From CAYRFQ01 sp964423615 (lineage in GTDB: Bacteria; Planctomycetota; Planctomycetia; Gemmatales; Gemmataceae): DNA of 5,335 nt. Location: assembly GCA_964423615.1 (NCBI GenBank), contig CAYRFQ010000198.1:1-5335 (forward strand). The letters run 5' to 3'. Shown piece after piece: positions 1 to 5,335 of the stretch (positions are counted from its first letter, which is position 1; the number at the start of each line of letters is the position of its first letter). Below the pieces are notes generated by a model. The model did not search any database, was not told the DNA's origin, and saw only the letters and a program-made list of their open reading frames with translations. A program made the position numbers and the translations under genes.

Positions 1-2557
1 CGACCAGCCGCCGCAGGACCTCTTCGACCTGGTCCTCGACCCGACCGACGGGGTCATCAACGTGTTCCTGCCGCCGAACGCTCCGCCAAACGTGGTTCTG
101 CCTTTCCTTTCCACCGAGACTTTGGTGGACAACACTGTCACGCTGAGTGGTGCCGACCGTATTCGTATCATCGAAACTGACGATGACACGATGACCACGG
201 TCATCAGCACACAGTCGGGCAACACGCTGGCCTTGCCTTCTGGTGCTCCACTGACGGATGTGAATCCGGCTCCGAACGTCATCCAGATCGTAGGTAGCGT
301 GGCAGACACCAACGCCTCGCTTGACGGCCTTGAGTTGACGCCAGGCTCTGGTTTTGCCGGTACTGCTTCCATCACCGTAAGCACCACCGATGATGGCGTT
401 GTTCCAGGACCACGCAACAGCACCAAGTCTCTGTTGGTCGATTTCGTCGGCCTGTACATCAGCGAAGTGATGCTGTCTCCGGAAGGTCAGCCTGGGCAAG
501 CGGCCACCGCACCAATCCAGTTCATCTTCAACGGAACGGTCACGACGACTGGCGACCACGGCTTTTCTGTTGGTGACACCGTGCTGATTACGGGGAACGA
601 TGGCGCGGATTATGACCAAATGCGGTTCGTCATCTCGGCCGTCCCGGCACTGAATCAGTTCGTCCTGACGGGGTCCTTCGCTACTTTTGGCGTCGGCGGA
701 ACGGCGACGTTGGTCAATCAATCGGGCGTCCAGTTCATCTTCGATAGTACGGTGACAACCCTTACTAACCACTCGTTCGAGGTCGGTGATGAGATCCTCA
801 TCGAAGGCAACGGGGTCTACGACGGAATTCAGACCGTCACCGGTGTCCCGGCACCGAATCAGCTCATCATCGGTGCAGGTGCCTTAGGCTTCGCTCCTGG
901 CGGAACTGCGGTTGAAGTCACCTCGGCTCCAGTGCAGTTCATCTTCGATGGCACAGCAACGACGCTCGTTTCTGATCACGGCTTCACCGCCGGAGAGCTG
1001 GTGACCATCTTTGGAAACAGCGAAGCCGTTTACAATGATTCGTTCCTCATCTCGAACGTGGGTGCACCGAATCAGTTCGATCTGACCGGGAGTTTCGGTG
1101 GTGCCTTCGGCACTGGCGGAACCGCCTTCGTCTTCACCGGTCAAAGTACGGCTGCCCAACCAGCCGACCCGACTCCGACCCAGTACATCGAAATCTTCTC
1201 GACCAAGCCGGACTTCACGATCCCTGGTGACGTGTACTTCGTAGGTGTTGAGGGTGATAACGATGGTGGATTGAGCAACCCTGGTCAAGTTCAGGATGTC
1301 TTCAACCTGGGTGGCTTCACCACTGGCAGCAACGGCTACCTGGCTTTGGCTCAGCAAGGTCAGCAGTACAGCTCCGAAGGCGCTGTGGATTTCGACGGTA
1401 CCTTCTTTGCCAACAGTGGTGCCGGGGCCGGCTTCGGTAACGCCCTGATCAACCCCTCGAACAGCGTTTTTGGTATCAACCAAGGTGTCCACTCCGGTCA
1501 GTCCGGCGTTGTGGGTCCACGAATTGGTGCCGACGAACTCGAGACCGAGATCGAGAAGGGCTCAGCGACCTACCTCCTCATCCAGACCTCAACAGCACCT
1601 ACTTCCAACCAGGACATTGACGGCGATGACGATGGAGCGCCGAGCGGAGCCATCTGGGACGATTGGAACGTCCTCGATAGCGTTGGCATCCTCGATGACG
1701 TTGCTGGCACCAACGGTTCTGATCGTTCCTACGGTTCGATTACCTTCGTCGCATCTGGAAGCACCGGTACCTTCTTGGGTAACGGCGTTACTACGAGCTT
1801 CGGTACCGCAACGTATGTTGCTCGAATCGGTGCTCTGATCGGTTCGACCTCGAACGAGTGGTTGGCTGCTCAGCCGGTCGAGAACGTTCCTGGTCTGTAC
1901 GACCTTGGCACGAACGCTACCGACTTCCCGGGTCAGTTCATGACCCACGTCGGTGCGATCAATGCCTGGGCTCCGCAGGTCGAGAGTGTTGTTCCGAATG
2001 ACGGAAGCGACCCACAGCAATCGTCCATCACGCAGCTCACGGTCAACTTCACTCGAGCAGTGGACGTTGTTGCGGCCGGAACCTTCTCCTTGGTTGGTCC
2101 GGGCGGTAATGTCGACCTGGCGGTCGTTGGCGGTGACCAAACGGGTGTCACGTCCGTGGTGCTGACGTTTGCTGACTCCGCGAATGCCGATGTCGGATTG
2201 ATCACCGGTGGAGCACTTGATCCGCTCGGCAACTTGACCTTCTTGGCTACTGACGGAGTGTACACCCTCACCACTACCGCTGCTAACATCACTTCGACGG
2301 ATACCTCTGGTTTCCTCGACGGTAATGGTGACGGGGTCTCTGGTGATGATGCCACCAATGATGTCCTCCGACGCTTCGCCGACTTCAACGGTAGCGGCTT
2401 TGTCGACAACTTCGACATTCCTCTGCTGCCGCCACTCGGTACCGCCTTCGGTTCCGCGGCCTACAGCTACGTCTTCGATTTCAACATGGATGGGGTCTTT
2501 GATGTAACTGACCGCGATGAGGCACTGACGAACCAGTTCGAAGACCTGTTCAACTAA
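1..2557 (+). CDS. Large multi-domain surface/secreted protein, 5'-truncated (lamin-tail-like, Ig-like, dockerin-like)
   Basis: The frame is open from base 2 to the TAA at 2555-2557 (851 residues visible), so the gene starts before the window; the GTG at 62 is probably internal. Counting that GTG as residue 1, residues about 20-128 resemble a cadherin-like/VCBS-type segment (SLDGLELTP, GFAGTASITVS). A lamin-tail-like domain begins at 131 (LYISEVM), is interrupted by three tandem repeats (152-361), and resumes at QYIEI (374-378), PGDVYFVGVEGD, an acidic DIDGDDDG loop (518-525) and LDSVGILDD. Residues about 640-745 resemble a bacterial Ig-like domain (VESVVPNDGS, LTVNFTRAVD). The C-terminus carries three EF-hand/dockerin-like loops at 753-764, 774-785 and 806-817. 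There is no sortase motif, PEP-CTERM tail or C-terminal membrane segment. The low-complexity, Gly/Thr/Asp-rich, nearly Cys-free make-up fits an exported beta-rich protein, probably structural or adhesive. The domain pattern matches large planctomycete proteins; the exact role is unknown. Confidence 0.88.
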   Translation, partial: DQPPQDLFDLVLDPTDGVINVFLPPNAPPNVVLPFLSTETLVDNTVTLSGADRIRIIETDDDTMTTVISTQSGNTLALPSGAPLTDVNPAPNVIQIVGSVADTNASLDGLELTPGSGFAGTASITVSTTDDGVVPGPRNSTKSLLVDFVGLYISEVMLSPEGQPGQAATAPIQFIFNGTVTTTGDHGFSVGDTVLITGNDGADYDQMRFVISAVPALNQFVLTGSFATFGVGGTATLVNQSGVQFIFDSTVTTLTNHSFEVGDEILIEGNGVYDGIQTVTGVPAPNQLIIGAGALGFAPGGTAVEVTSAPVQFIFDGTATTLVSDHGFTAGELVTIFGNSEAVYNDSFLISNVGAPNQFDLTGSFGGAFGTGGTAFVFTGQSTAAQPADPTPTQYIEIFSTKPDFTIPGDVYFVGVEGDNDGGLSNPGQVQDVFNLGGFTTGSNGYLALAQQGQQYSSEGAVDFDGTFFANSGAGAGFGNALINPSNSVFGINQGVHSGQSGVVGPRIGADELETEIEKGSATYLLIQTSTAPTSNQDIDGDDDGAPSGAIWDDWNVLDSVGILDDVAGTNGSDRSYGSITFVASGSTGTFLGNGVTTSFGTATYVARIGALIGSTSNEWLAAQPVENVPGLYDLGTNATDFPGQFMTHVGAINAWAPQVESVVPNDGSDPQQSSITQLTVNFTRAVDVVAAGTFSLVGPGGNVDLAVVGGDQTGVTSVVLTFADSANADVGLITGGALDPLGNLTFLATDGVYTLTTTAANITSTDTSGFLDGNGDGVSGDDATNDVLRRFADFNGSGFVDNFDIPLLPPLGTAFGSAAYSYVFDFNMDGVFDVTDRDEALTNQFEDLFN
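515..1144 (+). repeat. Three tandem ~70-residue beta-barrel-like protein repeats
   Basis: Three in-frame repeats begin at 515, 728 and 932 (71, 68 and about 71 codons). Each opens with (I/V)QFIF(N/D), followed by T(V/A)TT, then H(G/S)F, VGD or AGE, an I.GN segment, a Y-containing stretch, a PAPNQ/GAPNQ turn and a closing GGTA. The shared DNA is best kept in cagttcatcttc and in the (g)caccgaatcag turn; elsewhere the copies have diverged, so this is an old duplication. The HGF..GD.V.I.G pattern resembles the small beta module seen in many phage tail and bacterial surface proteins (E1 FCCH-like); that assignment is from memory of the pattern and not verified. Confidence 0.85.
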
Positions 2558-2583
2558 GCGACTGGTCAACTGCTAACCCTATG

Positions 2584-2649
2584 CCCTCTCACCTCTCACG
2601 TCATTCGTGTTGAGGTGGGAGGGATTTCTACCGCGATTTTTGTTTTTTC
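2584..2649 (+). terminator. Hairpin plus delayed T-tract after the surface-protein gene
   Basis: The arms 2584-2595 (ccctctcacctc) and 2612-2623 (gaggtgggaggg) pair over 12 bp with one G-T wobble, and cacg/cgtg (2597-2600 with 2606-2609) extends the stem around a tcatt loop. The T-rich run (tttttgttttttct) starts only at about 2636, some 12 bases after the stem, so it departs from the ideal intrinsic terminator. It may end transcription of the upstream gene, or stabilise the 3' end of its mRNA while allowing read-through to the PEP-CTERM gene. Confidence 0.6.
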
Positions 2650-2675
2650 TCCATCTTCACTGAACTTTGACTTGC

Positions 2676-2681
2676 GAGGTG
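2676..2681 (+). promoter_or_regulatory. Ribosome binding site of the PEP-CTERM gene
   Basis: GAGGTG lies 10 bases before the ATG at 2692. This matches the anti-Shine-Dalgarno sequence and supports that ATG, which is also the codon giving a proper signal peptide. Confidence 0.65.
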
Positions 2682-2691
2682 TGAAACCAAA

Positions 2692-3417
2692 ATGAAGATT
2701 CGACCCGTCTTGTTGGCGATGCTCACCGCATTGCTGTTCACAGGTAATGCTTTCGGCGCGCTTGAGTTTCGCTTCGGTACTGACGATTCGGGTACCTTGT
2801 TGTCCAGAAACACGGGTAGCTACACGATCAACGCTATTGGTGATACTGTCGATGTTTTCTTGTATCTGGTTGATACTACTCCAGGTTCGGGCACTGTCGG
2901 TCAAGAGACCGTTGGTGGTGGCGCCCTGAATTCTTATGGGGTCCAATTGGACTTCGACGGAAGAATCGCTGACGTTTTCCCTGATGGTCTCTCTTTCGCC
3001 GATACCGCTGGTATCGAAGGGAACGCAGCCTACACCGGTTTTGGTGCCCGATTTTCAACGGCTGGTTCGATCGTCAACGACAGCGCTCTCTCACTGGACA
3101 ACGCCGGTGCTGGGACTGTTGGTGGTGTTAACGTGACGGATCCGACAGACGGCTCTACGGTTGACGCTTATTACTTGGCAAAGTTCACATTCACTGGCGT
3201 GTCTGTGGGCACAAACTTCCCGCTCTCCGTTGACCCAGGTAATATTGGCGATACGGTTGACGCTAATGGAAACAACCTGGACCTCTTCATCAACAGCACG
3301 ACTGCTTCGATCACTGTTGTTCCTGAACCAAGCAGCATGATCCTCTGCGGTTTGGTCGCAGCAGGTGGCCTCGCTGGTGGTGCCATTCGTCGACGGTTCG
3401 GCCGAAAGCAAAGCTAA
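2692..3417 (+). CDS. PEP-CTERM sorting-domain protein, possible cohesin-like beta-sandwich
   Basis: Complete 241-residue exported protein. Residues 1-22 form a signal peptide: a basic start (MKIR), a hydrophobic core (VLLAMLTALLF) and a likely cut after AFG (20-22). The C-terminus is a full PEP-CTERM tail: VPEPSS at 210-215, a hydrophobic Gly/Ala-rich segment (about 216-231) and a basic end (RRRFGRK). In the known family this tail is handled by an exosortase, which anchors or releases the protein at the envelope; no exosortase is visible here. The middle region is beta-rich, with GDTVDVFLYL (50-59), LNSYGVQLDF (79-88) and AKFTFTGVSVGTNFPL (163-178). This order (extended strand after GD, 'S-Y-G-hydrophobic-D' strand, late 'A-FTF' strand) recalls the cohesin/CBM-like fold of many PEP-CTERM proteins, but the fold call is tentative. 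The gene lies 134 bases after a surface-protein gene ending in dockerin-like loops, on the same strand. A strong terminator follows it. Confidence 0.9.
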   Translation: MKIRPVLLAMLTALLFTGNAFGALEFRFGTDDSGTLLSRNTGSYTINAIGDTVDVFLYLVDTTPGSGTVGQETVGGGALNSYGVQLDFDGRIADVFPDGLSFADTAGIEGNAAYTGFGARFSTAGSIVNDSALSLDNAGAGTVGGVNVTDPTDGSTVDAYYLAKFTFTGVSVGTNFPLSVDPGNIGDTVDANGNNLDLFINSTTASITVVPEPSSMILCGLVAAGGLAGGAIRRRFGRKQS

Positions 3418-3455
3418 CTGATCGGGTCATCCATAAGTTAGGTCTTCGAATTGCA

Positions 3456-3488
3456 GGCGGTCCATGGGTGTCATGGGCCGCCTTTTTT
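3456..3488 (+). terminator. Intrinsic terminator of the PEP-CTERM gene
   Basis: The arms 3456-3466 and 3472-3482 form an 11-bp GC-rich stem with one G-U wobble (ggcggtccatg / catgggccgcc) around a ggtgt loop. Six Ts follow directly at 3483-3488. On the minus strand there is no T-run after the stem, so it acts for the plus-strand genes and not for the convergent kinase-like gene. Confidence 0.92.
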
Positions 3489-3548
3489 ATTCGCGAAGCC
3501 GTGTTATTGTAGAGAATGGGAAAAAGGACTCGGCGTTCACCATTCCCA

Positions 3549-4781
3549 TCAGGCGGTCGCACCCTGGAATTTCCCGATCCTGTCAAGTTCCTCGAGTAAT
3601 TCGGCTGCCGTTTGGTATCGTTGTCCTGGAGTTTTCTGGAGAAGTTTGAGGACGAGGCCTTCGAACAACCCAGGAATACTCATCTGATATTTCGTAGGCT
3701 TTTCGGGCTCTTTATTTCGAAGATTGGTAACGGTCTCGATCATGTTACTGCCGGCAAAAGGTGGTCGTCCAGTTAACAAAGCATAAACCGTCGCACCAAG
3801 ACTGAATAAATCACTTCGTCCATCGATTTCGTTCGACTGCCCTTTGGTTCGCTCCGGAGACATGTAGTTGACGTCACCCAACATCTCGCCTGGCTTGGTG
3901 ATTTGCTTGGCAAGCGCCCCTTCGAGCGCTCGGGCCAACATCAGATCGCCGAGTTTGGCCTGTTTCTCTGCCGCCTGCATGATGACGTTGTCGGGTGTAA
4001 TATTGCGGTGGATGATATTTTGGCCGTGGGCATAGTCGAGGGCTCGGGCCACGTGGACCGCTACGCGGTAGGCATATTTCCAATCGAGCATACCTGCAAT
4101 GCCGATCCTTTGAATCACCTGAGTCATCGTTTCCCCTTCGATGTCCTCCATGGCAATCCAACAATACGGACCATTGCGGCCCGCTCCCAGGACTCGAACG
4201 AGATGAGGATGGTCAAGCGGCAACACAGTCTTCATAGCGCGGACGAAACGTTGGACGTCGTCCTCGTTTTCGGTGAACGTCGGATCCATTACCTGGAACG
4301 CGACCTGTTTGTCGCCGTTGGTGTCAATTGCCCGAAAAATCATCCCCTCGGGCGTCCGGCGAATGACCTCGTGGATGTCATAATGGGACAGCTTTCGCCC
4401 CGATAACTCGGCCAATTGCATCGTCGGCTTTTGATCATCATCAGCGCGCCTGGGCATTTCCGAAATCGTCGATCCCGTTTCGATGTCGCCGAGTTGAAAC
4501 TGGAGTTTGGTGTCGCCGATGTTGATCACGTCCCCGGGCTTGAGGACTCGTGAAGTAATTTTCGACCCATTGACGAAAGTGCCTCCGGTGCTCCCATTGT
4601 CGATGAGTGTGACTTGGTCACCGTGGAACTGAACTTCACAATGTTTGCGTGAGGCTCGAGGGTCGGTCAGCTTATACACGACGTCTTGACCACGACCGAG
4701 GAGATGACCGTCGCCATCAGCGATAGGAAAACGAGCGTTTTTGTCGGGGCCTTCGACGACAACGAATTGGAGCATGGCCAT
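3549..4781 (-). CDS. FHA-domain protein with a degenerate Ser/Thr kinase domain (predicted pseudokinase)
   Basis: 410 residues from the ATG at 4781, chosen because AGGAG lies 7 bases upstream; a longer reading from a TTG at 4874 would start inside the promoter. Residues 1-98 are an FHA domain with the key residues kept: LGR (28-30), SRKH (44-47) and DNGSTGGTFVNG (61-72). FHA domains bind phosphothreonine peptides. After a polar linker, residues about 134-403 have a Ser/Thr kinase (Hanks-type) fold. The ends are well kept: DHPHLV (190-195), MSPE (307-310), GRSDLFSLG (321-329) and RYQTAAEL (388-395). The active site is not: the Gly-rich loop is absent (RRTPEG, 141-146), VAIK reads VAFQ (Q163), the alpha-C Glu position appears to be Ala or Met (182-183), HRD reads HRN (N260) followed by ITPDN, and DFG reads DLM (279-281). 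Only N265 and D279 of the metal-binding set remain. No membrane segment or signal peptide is seen, so it is probably cytoplasmic, acting as a phosphopeptide-binding scaffold or regulator rather than a kinase. Confidence 0.93.
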   Translation of the reverse strand: MAMLQFVVVEGPDKNARFPIADGDGHLLGRGQDVVYKLTDPRASRKHCEVQFHGDQVTLIDNGSTGGTFVNGSKITSRVLKPGDVINIGDTKLQFQLGDIETGSTISEMPRRADDDQKPTMQLAELSGRKLSHYDIHEVIRRTPEGMIFRAIDTNGDKQVAFQVMDPTFTENEDDVQRFVRAMKTVLPLDHPHLVRVLGAGRNGPYCWIAMEDIEGETMTQVIQRIGIAGMLDWKYAYRVAVHVARALDYAHGQNIIHRNITPDNVIMQAAEKQAKLGDLMLARALEGALAKQITKPGEMLGDVNYMSPERTKGQSNEIDGRSDLFSLGATVYALLTGRPPFAGSNMIETVTNLRNKEPEKPTKYQMSIPGLFEGLVLKLLQKTPGQRYQTAAELLEELDRIGKFQGATA

Positions 4782-4788
4782 CACCGGT

Positions 4789-4793
4789 CTCCT
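4789..4793 (-). promoter_or_regulatory. Ribosome binding site of the FHA-pseudokinase gene
   Basis: On the minus strand AGGAG is followed by 7 bases and then ATG at 4781. The next in-frame ATG (4775) would leave 13 bases, so the first is preferred; the difference is only two residues. Confidence 0.75.
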
Positions 4794-4845
4794 GAAGACA
4801 GAGGGTGGACAGGATACGAGTTCGAGTGAAACAAAACTACAACTC

Positions 4846-4874
4846 ATTGCACGGTTCGCGCAATCCACTGTCAA
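4846..4874 (-). promoter_or_regulatory. Sigma-70-type promoter of the FHA-pseudokinase gene
   Basis: On the minus strand a perfect TTGACA (-35, 4874-4869), a 17-base spacer and TGCAAT (-10, 4851-4846, 4 of 6 matches) give a vegetative promoter. The start of transcription would fall near 4839, leaving a leader of about 58 bases. A second perfect TTGACA lies 22 bases further upstream (4896-4891) without a good -10 partner; the two could be alternative -35 elements or part of an operator. A 6-bp inverted repeat, caatcc/ggattg (4861-4866 and 4885-4890), overlaps the promoter. Confidence 0.6.
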
Positions 4875-4923
4875 GTCTGAACCAGGATTGTGTCAACCGA
4901 CATCATCTTTCAGAGGCGAAGTG

Positions 4924-5041
4924 TCGTCGAACCAAATCCCTATCGCTTGTCGGAAACGAGAACACTGTGAAGAGGTAGGACCTGACCGGACGTGAAGGAC
5001 AGTGTTCGCAAATCGTTCTCGGTGCGACGATGATTGAGAAC
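4924..5041. repeat. Cluster of nested and competing inverted repeats
   Basis: A perfect 9-bp inverted repeat gaacactgt/acagtgttc (4960-4968 and 4999-5007) encloses a small aggt-agg-acct hairpin (4973-4983). Outside it, cgagaac (4957-4963) can pair with gttctcg (5015-5021), and tcgtcg (4924-4929) with cgacga (5025-5030). The gttctc copy (5015-5020) can instead pair with gagaac at 5036-5041. This looks like a structured RNA or a regulator-binding region; strand and function are unknown. Confidence 0.4.
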
Positions 5042-5138
5042 TGCGCAGCTCATGGATCTTCCGACCAACCAGTGGAAAGATGAGGATATAGGTGTGTCGC
5101 CCAGGACAGCGAATCCATCGAGGCCGGCTTTATCTTTT

Positions 5139-5182
5139 GGCTACAGGTCAAGCTAATCGTAGCCTGGGCAAGCTGCCCAGGT
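5139..5182. repeat. Two overlapping hairpins
   Basis: cctgggca/tgcccagg (5163-5170 and 5174-5181) forms a perfect 8-bp stem with an agc triloop. It is followed on the plus strand by tcttttt (5190-5196), giving a weak terminator-like look. ggctac/gtagcc (5139-5144 and 5159-5164) makes a second perfect stem that shares two bases with the first. Confidence 0.45.
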
Positions 5183-5199
5183 AAACATTGTCTTTTTGT

Positions 5200-5232
5200 G
5201 GTGTGACCACGCTCGGCGACGCTGGTCACACC
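5200..5232. repeat. Perfect 10-bp inverted repeat
   Basis: ggtgtgacca (5200-5209) and tggtcacacc (5223-5232) are exact reverse complements separated by 13 bases. This could be an RNA hairpin or a dyad operator. The half-site tgtga/tcaca recalls CRP-type sites, but the spacing is far too long for one. Confidence 0.5.
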
Positions 5233-5335
5233 CTGCGACAACAAGCACCCAGCCTGATCGCAACACCCATTCGAAACGTGCTAGGAGGGTGTCCGAGAAT
5301 TATTCCGTGCCCTTGCCGGATCGGTCCGTGGACCG

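Larger units (their letters stand above)
4875..5335. other. Non-coding region of 461 bases, rich in inverted repeats
   Basis: I see no convincing protein gene here on either strand. The only open frames are short, lack a good ribosome site and have no recognisable product. I also see no tRNA, tmRNA, RNase P RNA or SRP RNA signature. What stands out is a run of perfect inverted repeats (4924-5041 and 5091-5232, listed separately). A palindrome (5322-5335, cggtcc-gt-ggaccg) sits at the very right edge. Near the edge AGGAGG (5283-5288) could be a ribosome site for a gene beyond the window, but the nearest usable start, GTG at 5307, is 18 bases away. Confidence 0.6.

Noticed and set aside
884..1492. 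Open frame of 202 codons on the minus strand
   Set aside because: It lies wholly inside the repeat and lamin-tail-like coding region and has no motif of its own.
1589..2569. Long open frame (326 codons) on the minus strand opposite the surface-protein gene
   Set aside because: It is a shadow: the plus frame has clear domains and a continuous open frame from the window edge, while the antisense product is rich in Arg/Ser/Val with no recognisable domain or ribosome site.
2667..2672. TTGACT as a -35 box for the PEP-CTERM gene
   Set aside because: With normal spacing the -10 box would fall at the start codon or inside the gene, after the ribosome site.
4782..4874. N-terminal extension of the FHA protein from the TTG at 4874
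   Set aside because: The extra 31 residues have no domain character, the TTG lies in the -35 box, and a well-spaced AGGAG marks the ATG at 4781.
4741..4995. 84-codon open frame on the plus strand
   Set aside because: It overlaps the start, ribosome site and promoter of the FHA gene on the other strand and has no recognisable product.
4971..5007. SRP RNA-like stretch (gacctgaccggacgtgaaggacag)
   Set aside because: It only loosely recalls the conserved SRP RNA hairpin and lacks its exact core motifs.
5200..5232. CRP-type binding site (tgtga...tcaca)
   Set aside because: The half-sites are 19 bases apart; a CRP-type site needs about 6.
5050..5244. 64-codon open frame on the minus strand
   Set aside because: It runs through both perfect hairpins, has no clear ribosome site, and its product shows no family resemblance.

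Overview
The window most likely comes from a planctomycete, probably of the Pirellulales type. This is inferred from gene content, not from a marker gene. The support is a large multi-module surface protein with lamin-tail-like, Ig-like and dockerin-like parts, a PEP-CTERM protein, and an FHA domain fused to a kinase-like domain. The base composition is moderately GC-rich.

Layout. Bases 1-2557 (+) hold the 3' part of a large gene for a secreted, modular beta-rich protein. It has a cadherin-like segment, a lamin-tail-like domain split by three tandem repeats of about 70 residues, an Ig-like domain and a C-terminal set of calcium-binding dockerin-like loops. A hairpin followed by T-rich DNA lies after it. 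Bases 2692-3417 (+) encode a complete 241-residue PEP-CTERM protein with a signal peptide and a possible cohesin-like beta-sandwich, closed by a textbook intrinsic terminator (3456-3488). Bases 3549-4781 (-) encode an FHA plus protein-kinase-like protein, convergent with the first two genes, with its own good promoter and Shine-Dalgarno site. Bases 4875-5335 hold no convincing gene. They are rich in perfect inverted repeats, some of which could form mutually exclusive pairings.

How the parts may work together. The two plus-strand genes both make exported proteins. One ends in dockerin-like loops and the next may carry a cohesin-like fold with an envelope sorting tail, so they could be partners at the cell surface (inference). 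The FHA protein keeps its phosphopeptide-binding residues, but its kinase part has lost the ATP lysine, the alpha-C glutamate, the catalytic aspartate and the DFG phenylalanine and glycine. It is best read as a pseudokinase scaffold. Nothing in the sequence ties it directly to the two surface proteins.

The most interesting items are the FHA-pseudokinase, the repeat block inserted in the lamin-tail-like domain, the possible dockerin/cohesin neighbour pair, and the structured non-coding region at the right edge.
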